A stretch of 8,867 bases of DNA from Desulfomicrobium sp. GTDB taxonomy: Bacteria > Desulfobacterota > Desulfovibrionia > Desulfovibrionales > Desulfomicrobiaceae. The translations under genes were made by a program, and so were the position numbers. Below, in pieces: positions 1 to 5,647 of this stretch. Position 1 is the stretch's first letter, and every line of letters starts with the position of its first letter. Under the pieces are notes generated by a model. It worked only from the letters and a program-made list of their open reading frames with translations, did not search any database and had not been told where the DNA came from. Location: the NCBI GenBank assembly GCA_003542385.1, contig DPKT01000360.1, positions 1-8,867 of the forward strand. The letters run 5' to 3'.

Positions 1-607
1 GCACGGCCGTGTCCACGGTGGCGTAGCCCGTGACGAGGATGAACCTGGCATCCGGGGCCACGTCCCGGGCCGCCTCCAGGAGCTGCATGCCGTCCATGCG
101 CTCCATCTTCAGGTCCGTGACGATGCAGTCGAACTCCTTGCGCCTGAGCAGCTCCAGGGCCTCCTCGCCGTTGGCCGCGACGTCCACGTCGTAGCCTTCG
201 CGGTCGAGGACGTGCCGCAGGTTCGAGCGGGCGATGGGCTCGTCGTCGACGACCAGCAGCGAGGCCCGGCGCCTGGTCTGCAGCACGCGGGAGGCAAGAT
301 GCTCCAGCACTCGCTCCCGGACCTGACCCAGACCGGCGTGGCTGCCGTCGAAGACCTTGGCCGCCTGGCCCAGGTCGAGATTGTCCTGGGTCAGGGCGCC
401 CCACGGCAGGGCCAGGATCGTCTCCACGTAGTTCAGGGCGATGGAGTATTCCCCCACGGACGAGTCTGTCTTCTCCATCCGGCCGATCTCCGACTCCAGC
501 ACCGCCCGCACGTTCTCGGGCACATCGGCCTGCCGGCATTTCTCCCGAAGCCCCGTCGGGTCCTCCGCCGGGGCCGGCGCCTCAACTTCCTGCTTGCGAA
601 AAAACAT
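1..607 (-). CDS. Response regulator with Lon-like N-terminal segment (partial, 3' end off window)
   Basis: The gene reads leftward and is cut by the window edge after 202 codons. Residues about 19-108 resemble the helical part of Lon protease just before its AAA+ ATPase: seen are SVGEYSIALNYVETILALPW (50-69), DNLDL (75-79) and GLGQVRERVLEHLA (92-105), against the Lon pattern S-E-NY-LPWG-DNLDL-A-LD-HYGL-VKERILEYLA. Where Lon would begin its Walker A strand, a CheY-like receiver starts instead (about 116 onward): LLVVDDEP with acidic D121/D122, phospho-acceptor D165 in IVTDLKM, and the switch threonine T193 in LVTGYA. The conserved lysine and any output domain lie beyond the edge. The ATG at 607 is preceded by AGGGG about 8 bases upstream. 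No Lon ATPase or protease motif is present in the visible part. The role is inferred: a phosphorylation-responsive protein that may use the Lon-like part for protein contacts. The receiver call is very secure and the Lon resemblance strong, judged by eye. Confidence 0.9.
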   Translation of the reverse strand, partial: MFFRKQEVEAPAPAEDPTGLREKCRQADVPENVRAVLESEIGRMEKTDSSVGEYSIALNYVETILALPWGALTQDNLDLGQAAKVFDGSHAGLGQVRERVLEHLASRVLQTRRRASLLVVDDEPIARSNLRHVLDREGYDVDVAANGEEALELLRRKEFDCIVTDLKMERMDGMQLLEAARDVAPDARFILVTGYATVDTAV

Positions 608-645
608 CGATCAATCCCCTGCCTGGCGCCCTTTCGAGTACCGGC

Positions 646-678
646 GTTGCAATCTGCAACGACGCTGCAATCTGCAGC
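646..678. promoter_or_regulatory. Pair of palindromic operator-like sites
   Basis: Two 15-base inverted repeats lie 18 bases apart centre to centre: GTTGCAATCTGCAAC at 646-660 and GCTGCAATCTGCAGC at 664-678. Each has perfect 6-base arms around an ATC centre. A third, diverged copy lies at 722-736. All three are upstream of the sigma-54 promoter at 811-828, with centres near -185, -167 and -109 relative to the predicted start, which is the usual placement of enhancer sites for NtrC-family activators. The nearest is also only 39 bases upstream of the leftward response-regulator start codon, so a role for that gene is possible. The binding protein is unknown. Confidence 0.6.
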
Positions 679-721
679 GCCTCCGGCAAACCGGGCTTGT
701 TATGGATTTCACGTTTGCGGC

Positions 722-736
722 GTTGTAATTTGCAAC
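722..736. promoter_or_regulatory. Third palindromic operator-like site
   Basis: GTTGTAATTTGCAAC matches the 646-660 palindrome at 13 of 15 positions, and one arm-pair mismatch breaks its symmetry. It lies 58 bases downstream of the second copy and about 109 bases before the predicted sigma-54 transcription start. The stretch after it (about 741-810) is AT-rich compared with its surroundings and could serve as a bend. A minus-strand match to the IHF consensus at 785-773 is imperfect. Confidence 0.5.
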
Positions 737-810
737 ATCGCACAAAACCCCGCCGACCTTCCACTCAAAATTACAATCTTGATTTCAGCATGTTAGAGCA
801 AAAAATCGTT

Positions 811-828
811 CTGGCACGAGCCTTGTTT
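811..828 (+). promoter_or_regulatory. Sigma-54 (RpoN) promoter, -24/-12 type
   Basis: TGGCACGAGCCTTGTT at 812-827 fits the sigma-54 consensus TGGCACG-N4-TTGCW. The -24 GG is at 813-814 and the -12 G at 825, ten bases apart as required; the second -12 base is T instead of C. Transcription would begin near 838, leaving a leader of about 27 bases before the ATG at 865. Because sigma-54 needs an activator bound upstream, the palindromes at 646-736 are natural candidates. This promoter should drive the four genes up to the terminator at 3071-3106. Confidence 0.75.
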
Positions 829-864
829 AAGGCCGGTCATCACTTTTAACGCGAGGTTAGCAAA

Positions 865-1041
865 ATGAGCACCATCCGAGAAACGATTGAAGACACCTAC
901 GCAGCCAATGCCTTTGCCGAACGGGGAATGACCAAGGACGCCCAGATTCTGCTCAAGGGTGAAAGCCGCCAGACGGCGGTCAAGGCCGATGCCGTCAAGC
1001 AGGTCGAAAAGCGCCCGCGTCCCACGCTCCACGCCAAATAG
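865..1041 (+). CDS. Small 58-residue soluble protein of unknown function
   Basis: First gene after the sigma-54 promoter. The ATG at 865 follows GAGG (853-856) at an 8-base spacing, and the frame closes with TAG at 1039-1041. The product is hydrophilic, with no signal peptide or membrane segment: a probable helical part (residues 3-30), then a lysine/arginine-rich tail with prolines. Residues 16-26 (AFAERGMTKDA) resemble residues 35-45 of the next gene's product (TLAEAGEHMLA), sharing A-E-x-G-x4-A in register, which suggests related helical hairpins. I do not recognise a family. Support for it being real: a ribosome site, correct placement behind a promoter, and a 26-base gap to the next gene. 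Its role is unknown; a small partner of the Usp-like protein is one possibility. Confidence 0.7.
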   Translation: MSTIRETIEDTYAANAFAERGMTKDAQILLKGESRQTAVKADAVKQVEKRPRPTLHAK

Positions 1042-1067
1042 GCCCACAACTGCGCAGGAGCGAACAG

Positions 1068-1595
1068 ATGCCTCGAAACTGGTTACGAAACACGTTGCAC
1101 CCGGGCTCGCCCAGCCTGCGGCGCGCCAAATCCGTCGAAGACCGCCTGGCCGACTACACCGAAGCCGTGACCCTGGCCGAGGCCGGGGAACATATGCTGG
1201 CCTCGGACGTCATCCGGCACAGCGGCACGGGGCGCAGGCGCATTCTGGTCATCGGACATGGCTGCACCTTCTCCTCGCACCTGGGGGAATACGCCCTGAG
1301 CGTGGCGGAACGGATGGGCAGCGACCTGCTCTTCCTGAGCGTCGGACTGCCCAAGAAAGACCCCAATTGGCGCAAGTCGTTCACCCAGTTGGCGGACAGC
1401 GCCGCCGACGCCTGGCGCCAGGCCGCTGAGCGGCAGCATCTGAACGTCCAGCACGAAGTGCGGTTCGGCACCGTGGACGAGGCCGTGAGCGAGCTCGTCC
1501 GCAGCTGCGGCCGCATCGAATTCATCCTCAGCGAACCTGAAGAGGGCGAGCAGGTGCTCGGCCAGACAGGTCTGGCGCTTTTCACGGTGAAGTGA
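1068..1595 (+). CDS. Universal-stress-protein-like protein with N-terminal extension
   Basis: The 175-residue product starts at ATG 1068, seven bases after AGGAG (1056-1060). Residues 57-93 read as a UspA-type beta-alpha-beta unit: RRILVIGHG, a helix SSHLGEYALSVAERMGSD, then LLFLSVG. Residues 129-175 look like the final strands and helix (EVRFGTVDEAVSELV, IEFILSEP, GLALFTVK). The G-x2-G-x9-G-S/T nucleotide-binding signature of ATP-binding Usp proteins is absent, so this is likely a non-ATP-binding member. The first 55 residues are not part of the usual fold; they contain LAEAGEHMLA, a motif shared with the upstream 58-residue protein. It is cytoplasmic, with no signal peptide. Placement in a transporter operon suggests a regulatory or chaperone-like accessory role, which is inference. 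The Usp-like assignment is by fold pattern and moderately sure. Confidence 0.8.
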   Translation: MPRNWLRNTLHPGSPSLRRAKSVEDRLADYTEAVTLAEAGEHMLASDVIRHSGTGRRRILVIGHGCTFSSHLGEYALSVAERMGSDLLFLSVGLPKKDPNWRKSFTQLADSAADAWRQAAERQHLNVQHEVRFGTVDEAVSELVRSCGRIEFILSEPEEGEQVLGQTGLALFTVK

Positions 1596-1601
1596 CGGCC
1601 G

Positions 1602-1647
1602 TCCCGGAGGCGGGATCGATCCAACGCAACTCAACCGCTGCAAGCGG
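1602..1647 (+). other. Two short hairpins in the intercistronic spacer
   Basis: The 75-base gap between the Usp-like gene and the small membrane protein contains TCCCG-GAGG-CGGGA (1602-1615) and CCGCT-GCA-AGCGG (1635-1647), each a 5-bp stem, plus the palindrome GGATCGATCC (1613-1622). No T-run follows, so neither is a terminator. They may affect mRNA processing or translation of the next gene; stems this short may also arise by chance. Confidence 0.3.
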
Positions 1648-1670
1648 ATACAACCAACATGGAGAACACA

Positions 1671-1967
1671 ATGGCCTCATCTGAAAAGACATCGAAACCC
1701 ATCGGAAAGACTCTCGTCTTCGGCGCCTTGACCGCAGCCTTCTACACGGGATTTTTCGCATACGGGGACGCCATCGCGGCCCAGTTCGCCCAGGGCTCCT
1801 TCTGGGCGGCCGGTCCCATCGCCACGGTCTTCGCCGTGTCCTACCTGCACGGCGAGTTCGCCAGCAACCTGTGGGCGACCCTGGGCATCTCCGCGGTCCA
1901 CAAGCAAGCCCGCAAGACCGTCGAAGCCACCAAGCGCCCGGCCCAGCACCCAGTCCTCAACGCCTGA
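1671..1967 (+). CDS. Small membrane protein with two predicted helices, TSUP-operon partner
   Basis: The 98-residue product has a short charged N-terminus, a first hydrophobic helix at about 13-31 (TLVFGALTAAFYTGFFAYG), a second at about 45-62 (WAAGPIATVFAVSYLHG), and a basic tail (HKQARKTVEATKRP). An in-frame ATG at 1659 would add four residues, but GGAG at 1661-1664 sits six bases before the ATG at 1671, whereas the 1659 codon has only a weak, distant GGA; 1671 is therefore preferred. The gene ends 26 bases before the transporter gene, whose ribosome site lies in the gap, so the two are probably co-translated. I do not recognise a named family. Position and topology suggest an accessory subunit or assembly factor for the transporter, which is inference. 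Confidence 0.75.
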   Translation: MASSEKTSKPIGKTLVFGALTAAFYTGFFAYGDAIAAQFAQGSFWAAGPIATVFAVSYLHGEFASNLWATLGISAVHKQARKTVEATKRPAQHPVLNA

Positions 1968-1993
1968 TCGCCCGTCACGAAGGAGACATCACA

Positions 1994-3043
1994 ATGGATA
2001 TCTTAAGCCTCGACCCCACCAAGTTCATCGACCTCAACGCCATGGCCATCACCTTCCTCTTCCTGGTCGGCTTTATCGGCGGCCTGGTCAGCGGCTTCAT
2101 CGGCTCCGGCGGCGCCTTCGTGCTGACCCCGGGCATGATGAGCCTGGGCGTGCCCGGCACCGTGGCCGTGGCCAGCAACATGTGCCACAAGTTCCCCAAG
2201 GCCCTGGTCGGCGCCATCAAGCGCTTCCGCTACGGCCAGGTGGACGTGAAGATGGGCCTGATCATGGCCGCATCGGCCGGCATCGGCGTGCAGGTCGGCA
2301 TCAAGATCCAGCAGATCATCCTGGCCATGTGGGGCCAGGCCGGGTCGGATCTCTACGTCAGCCTGTCCTTCGTCTTCGTGCTGGTCTTCGTGGGCGGCTA
2401 CGTCATGAAAGACGCCATCAAGTGCGCCCGCAACGGCGGCGAAGAGGAAACGACGGCCCTGGCCAAGCGCCTGCAGAAAGTCGAACTGTGGCCCATGATC
2501 AATTTTCCCCGCTCGGGCCTGCGCATCTCCCTGTGGTTCACCCTGCCCGTGGGCTTCGCCACCGGCATTCTGGCCGCCACCATCGCCGTCGGCGGGTTCG
2601 TGGGCGTGCCCGGCATGATCTATGTCATCGGCGTGCCCGGCCTCATGGCCTCGGCCACGGAGCTCGTCATCGCCTTCGTCATGGGTCTGGGCGGCTCCAT
2701 CAACTGGGCCATGCACGGCATGGTCGACATCCGCCTGGTGCTCATCATCCTGGGCGGGTCGCTCCTGGGCGTGCAGCTCGGGGCCATCGGCACGACCTAT
2801 GTCCGGCCGCACATGATCAAGATGGTCATGGCCACCATCATGCTCATCGTCGCCGTCAGCCGCGGCCTGGCCCTGCCGACCTATCTGGTCAAGCTTGGCC
2901 TGATGGAACTGCCCGAATCGACCCTGGGCCTGCTCAAGAACGTGAGCTTCGCCTCCATGTGCCTGGCCCTCCTGGTCGGCTCCGTCATCATCCTCGGCAG
3001 CATGTGGAACGGCCGCAAGGCCCAGGCCGGCGCCGCAAGCTAA
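1994..3043 (+). CDS. Sulfite exporter TauE/SafE (TSUP) family transporter
   Basis: The 349-residue inner-membrane protein starts at ATG 1994, eight bases after AAGGAG (1980-1985). It shows the two-fold repeat of the TSUP family (Pfam TauE): GFIGGLVSGFIGSGGAFV starts the first repeat at residue 26 and GFATGILAATIAVGGFVG the second at 187, each followed by a P-G-M-x4-GVPG block (residues 46-55 and 206-216). About eight hydrophobic segments surround a charged cytoplasmic loop near 140-172. Known relatives move sulfite, sulfonates, sulfoacetate or small organic anions, usually outward. In a sulfate reducer, a sulfur oxyanion or organic acid is plausible, but the substrate cannot be read from sequence. 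It is the last gene of the sigma-54 unit and is followed by a strong terminator. The family is very secure; the cargo is unknown. Confidence 0.92.
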   Translation: MDILSLDPTKFIDLNAMAITFLFLVGFIGGLVSGFIGSGGAFVLTPGMMSLGVPGTVAVASNMCHKFPKALVGAIKRFRYGQVDVKMGLIMAASAGIGVQVGIKIQQIILAMWGQAGSDLYVSLSFVFVLVFVGGYVMKDAIKCARNGGEEETTALAKRLQKVELWPMINFPRSGLRISLWFTLPVGFATGILAATIAVGGFVGVPGMIYVIGVPGLMASATELVIAFVMGLGGSINWAMHGMVDIRLVLIILGGSLLGVQLGAIGTTYVRPHMIKMVMATIMLIVAVSRGLALPTYLVKLGLMELPESTLGLLKNVSFASMCLALLVGSVIILGSMWNGRKAQAGAAS

Positions 3044-3070
3044 ACGGCCTCCGCCTGTCCCGAAGTCGGC

Positions 3071-3106
3071 AAGCGAGCCCCCTCGACCCGGGGGCTCGCT
3101 TTTTTT
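3071..3106 (+). terminator. Rho-independent terminator after the TSUP operon
   Basis: A perfect 11-bp stem, AGCGAGCCCCC (3072-3082) against GGGGGCTCGCT (3090-3100), closes a 7-base loop and runs into seven Ts (3100-3106). It lies 28 bases after the transporter stop codon and cleanly separates that unit from the phosphate operon. Confidence 0.93.
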
Positions 3107-3188
3107 CGGACGACGCGACAATTTCCCGCAACCCGCTTTTCATGGCGCCCGACATGGGTTATCAGTCGACCATGCGTTCGCGTCCCCG

Positions 3189-3244
3189 CTGTCACATCTC
3201 CGTCACAATCGCCTCAACATCCTGTAACATTGCGCGCCTAGTTA
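3189..3244 (+). promoter_or_regulatory. Pho box promoter of pstS (four 11-bp repeats)
   Basis: Four direct repeats occur at exact 11-base steps: CTGTCACATCT (3189-3199), CCGTCACAATC (3200-3210), GCCTCAACATC (3211-3221) and CTGTAACATTG (3222-3232). Against the PhoB half-site CTGTCAT they match at 6, 5, 3 and 5 of 7 positions. A weak -10 candidate, TAGTTA (3239-3244), begins ten bases after the last 7-mer, as in PhoB-dependent promoters where the Pho box replaces the -35. The implied control is induction by phosphate starvation through PhoB; no PhoB/PhoR gene is in the window. The leader between this promoter and the pstS start is about 50 bases. Confidence 0.8.
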
Positions 3245-3301
3245 GTCCTCCAACGCATGATGCGAAACTCAAGTTTGAAACATCGCCAAGGAGGCACCAT
3301 T

Positions 3302-4321
3302 ATGAACCGTTTCCTGAAGAAAGCCGTTTTGGCCCTGGCCCTGCTGGTCGTCGGCAGCGGCATGGCCCACGCCCGTGACCAGGTCAAAATCACCGGCTCG
3401 TCCACCGTCTTCCCCTTCTCCAGCTACGTGGCCGAAGAGCTGGGCGCCACCACCAAATTTCCCGCCCCCGTCGTCGAGTCCACGGGTTCCGGCGGCGGCC
3501 ACAAGCTGTTCGGCGCCGGCATGGGCCCGAACACCCCCGACATCGCCAACTCCTCCCGCCGCATGAAGGACAGCGAGTTCGAAGCCGCCGAGAAAAACGG
3601 CGTCGTCGACATCACCGAGGCCATGATCGGCTACGACGGCATCGCCATCGCCCAGAACAAGGACAACGAGCCCATGAGCATCACCCTTGAGGAACTGGCC
3701 ATGGCCGTAGCCGCCGACGTGCCCGTCGACGGCAAGATAGTCCCGAACCCCTACAAGACGTGGAACGAGATCAACCCGAACCTGCCCGCCCGCAAGATCG
3801 TCTTCTACGGTCCGCCGACCTCTTCCGGCACCCGCGACGCCTTCGAGGAGATGGTCGTCGAGAAGGTCTGCGGCAAGATCGAGGGCTACGAGAAGGGCTA
3901 CAAGAAGATCCGCCAGGACAGCGCCTACGTCCCGGCCGGCGAGAACGACAACCTGATCGTGCAGAAGCTCTCCAAGGACAAGGACTCCTTCGGCATCTTC
4001 GGCTACAGCTTCCTGGAAGAGAACGCCGATTCCATCCAGGCCGCGGCCATCGGCGGCGTGACCCCCGACGCCGAGAGCGTGGCCTCCGGCACGTACCCCA
4101 TCTCCCGCTCCCTGTACTTCTACATCAAGAACGCCCACTACGACGCCATCCCCGGCCTGAAGGAATACGTGGAGCTGTTCATGAGCGAGAAGATGATCGG
4201 CAAGGACGGCCTGCTGAAGAGCATCGGCCTCATCCCGCTGCCTGACGACGCCCGCGCCAAGGTCCGCGAGGACGTGCTGGCCAAGAAGAAGCTGACCCTG
4301 GATGACCTGAAGAAGAAGTAA
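3302..4321 (+). CDS. pstS: Phosphate ABC transporter, periplasmic phosphate-binding protein
   Basis: The 339-residue product starts at ATG 3302, seven bases after a full AAGGAGG (3288-3294); the in-frame ATG at 3257 has no ribosome site and would bury the signal peptide. Residues 1-24 form a Sec signal peptide (MNRFLKKAVLALALLVVGSG, then AHA), with cleavage likely after A24. Phosphate-contact motifs are visible in order: ITGSSTVFPF (30-39), ESTGSGGG (59-66), NSSRRM (83-88) and TSSGTRDAF (173-181). The lack of a lipobox implies a soluble periplasmic protein. It binds phosphate and delivers it to PstC/PstA. It is the first gene after the Pho box, and the stem-loop after it may let it be made in excess of the membrane subunits. 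Assignment is very secure. Confidence 0.96.
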   Translation: MNRFLKKAVLALALLVVGSGMAHARDQVKITGSSTVFPFSSYVAEELGATTKFPAPVVESTGSGGGHKLFGAGMGPNTPDIANSSRRMKDSEFEAAEKNGVVDITEAMIGYDGIAIAQNKDNEPMSITLEELAMAVAADVPVDGKIVPNPYKTWNEINPNLPARKIVFYGPPTSSGTRDAFEEMVVEKVCGKIEGYEKGYKKIRQDSAYVPAGENDNLIVQKLSKDKDSFGIFGYSFLEENADSIQAAAIGGVTPDAESVASGTYPISRSLYFYIKNAHYDAIPGLKEYVELFMSEKMIGKDGLLKSIGLIPLPDDARAKVREDVLAKKKLTLDDLKKK

Positions 4322-4345
4322 GCCCCAGGCTCAACCATGTCCCCG

Positions 4346-4379
4346 AAGGGCCGAGCCGTTATCCGACGGACCGGCCCTT
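4346..4379 (+). terminator. Stem-loop between pstS and pstC, probable leaky terminator or mRNA stabiliser
   Basis: AAGGGCCG (4346-4353) pairs with CGGCCCTT (4372-4379), and an inner CCGT/ACGG stem (4356-4359 with 4366-4369) sits above an internal loop. Only TTT follows, too short for an efficient terminator. Such elements after the binding-protein gene of ABC operons commonly protect the upstream message or cut read-through, raising PstS relative to the permeases. That function is inferred. Confidence 0.5.
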
Positions 4380-4409
4380 TGCCGCGACCGACACAAAGCG
4401 AGGAATCTC

Positions 4410-5639
4410 GTGACCACAACCTACCTGGCCCAATATCTCTTCGCCGGCCTCCTGCCCCTGGCGCTCTTCGGCTATCTCGCGGGCCGCAGGAAAATCCGCG
4501 CCCAGCAGGACCAAAGCGCCAGATACAAAGCCTCCGAAAACCTGTTCGGCTGGTACGCCGTAACCAGGATGCTCCTGCCCGCGGTCGTCGTCAGCGCGGG
4601 CGCGACGGTCCTGGACCTCTTCGATCTCATGGAGGTTCCCTGGCCCATGGTCGCGGCCACGGCCCTGCTCCTCGGCGCAGGCGCCATGTGGATCGGCCTC
4701 AGGGCCATCAACCCGGGGCTTCGGGTGCGAACGGCCCTGGAGAAGACCATCGTCCGCGTCCTGCTGCTGGCCTCGCTCATCTCCATCCTGACGACCATCG
4801 GCATCGTGCTGTCCATCGTCTTCGAGGCCGTCCACTTTTTCCGCATCGTCAATTTCTGGGACTTCCTGACGGGCACGACCTGGAACCCCGACGGGGCCAC
4901 CATCGGCGAGGACGGCGGCGCGCAGCACCTCTTCGGCTCGGTGCCGCTCTTCGCCGGCACCTTCATGATCACGGCCATCGCCATGTGCGTGGCCATCCCC
5001 GTGGGCCTCTTCTCGGCCATCTGCATGTCCGAGTACGCATCCCTGCGCGTCCGGCGCATCGCCAAGCCCGCCCTGGAGATCCTGGCCGGCATCCCGACCG
5101 TGGTCTACGGCTTCTTCGCGGCCATCACGGTCAGCCCCTTCATCGTGCGCCTGGCCGAAAGCGTGGGGCTGCAGGCGGATTTCACCAACGCCCTGAGCCC
5201 CGGCCTGGTCATGGGCATCATGATCATCCCGCTGGTCTCCTCCCTGTCGGACGACGTCATCAGCTCCGTGCCCCAGAGCCTGCGCGAGGGGTCCCTGGCC
5301 CTGGGCGCCTACCCGTCGGAGACCATCAAGCGGGTCGTGCTGCCGGCCGCGCTGCCGGGCATCGTCTCGGCCTGCCTCCTGGCCATCTCCCGCGCCGTGG
5401 GCGAAACCATGATCGTGGTCATGGCCGCCGGCCTGCAGCCCAACCTGACGTGGAACCCGCTGGAAGGGATGACCACGGTCAACGTGCGCATCGTCGACGC
5501 CCTGACGGGCGATCAGGCCTTCGACAGCCCCGAGACCCTGGCGGCCTTCGGCCTGGGTCTGGTCCTGCTGGTCCTGACCCTGTGCCTGAACATCGTGTCC
5601 CTGACCGTCATCCGCAAGTTCCGTCAGAAATACGAGTAG
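4410..5639 (+). CDS. pstC: Phosphate ABC transporter permease PstC
   Basis: The 409-residue inner-membrane subunit of the phosphate importer starts at GTG 4410, five bases after AGGA (4401-4404). The conserved permease core begins near residue 110 (LEKTIVRVLLLASLISIL) with the usual run of six helices. The cytoplasmic EAA-type loop that docks the ATPase is clear at about 292-318: REGSLALGAYPSETIKRVVL followed by PAALPG. SRAVGETM (327-334) is the typical Pst permease signature. The protein is about 90 residues longer than E. coli PstC because of an N-terminal part (1-105) with about three extra hydrophobic segments, near 7-24, 52-70 and 78-96. The stop TAG overlaps the ribosome site of pstA, so the two are translationally linked. 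Assignment is secure. Confidence 0.95.
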   Translation: MTTTYLAQYLFAGLLPLALFGYLAGRRKIRAQQDQSARYKASENLFGWYAVTRMLLPAVVVSAGATVLDLFDLMEVPWPMVAATALLLGAGAMWIGLRAINPGLRVRTALEKTIVRVLLLASLISILTTIGIVLSIVFEAVHFFRIVNFWDFLTGTTWNPDGATIGEDGGAQHLFGSVPLFAGTFMITAIAMCVAIPVGLFSAICMSEYASLRVRRIAKPALEILAGIPTVVYGFFAAITVSPFIVRLAESVGLQADFTNALSPGLVMGIMIIPLVSSLSDDVISSVPQSLREGSLALGAYPSETIKRVVLPAALPGIVSACLLAISRAVGETMIVVMAAGLQPNLTWNPLEGMTTVNVRIVDALTGDQAFDSPETLAAFGLGLVLLVLTLCLNIVSLTVIRKFRQKYE

Positions 5640-5647
5640 GAGAAAAC

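Noticed and set aside
703..718. Second sigma-54-like element, TGG...TTGC, near 703-718
   Set aside because: GG at 704-705 and GC at 717-718 are eleven bases apart, not ten, and it lies between the palindromes; the 811-828 site is far better.
646..736. The three 15-base repeats as a miniature CRISPR array
   Set aside because: Spacing is irregular (3-base gap, then 43), the repeats are short palindromes and diverged, and there is no cas gene. Operator sites explain them better.
773..785. IHF site between the palindromes and the sigma-54 promoter (minus strand AATCAAGATTGTA)
   Set aside because: It deviates from WATCAANNNNTTR in the conserved TTR part. A bend there is plausible but not supported well enough for a feature.
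212..796. 194-codon plus-strand open frame opposite the response regulator
   Set aside because: The minus-strand frame encodes an unmistakable receiver and Lon-like segment. This frame has no recognisable domain and covers the palindromic control region.
820..833. Small inverted repeat GCCTT-GTTT-AAGGC overlapping the -12 element
   Set aside because: The 5-bp stem largely coincides with promoter sequence and lies upstream of the predicted transcript start, so it is most likely incidental.
2003..3121. Minus-strand open frame rich in His, Asp and Gly opposite the TSUP gene
   Set aside because: The low-complexity composition mirrors the GC-rich codons of the transporter on the other strand; there is no ribosome site or recognisable domain, and it would run through the terminator.
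3143..3157. Sigma-54-like TGGCGC upstream of pstS
   Set aside because: The position ten bases after GG holds GG, not GC, and the Pho box accounts for this promoter.
4337..5635. Long open frame running from 4337 into the pstA frame, which would fuse an arginine/proline/histidine-rich protein to PstA
   Set aside because: It overlaps pstC in another frame and has the composition of a GC-rich shadow. PstA has its own ATG at 5648 with a ribosome site overlapping the pstC stop.
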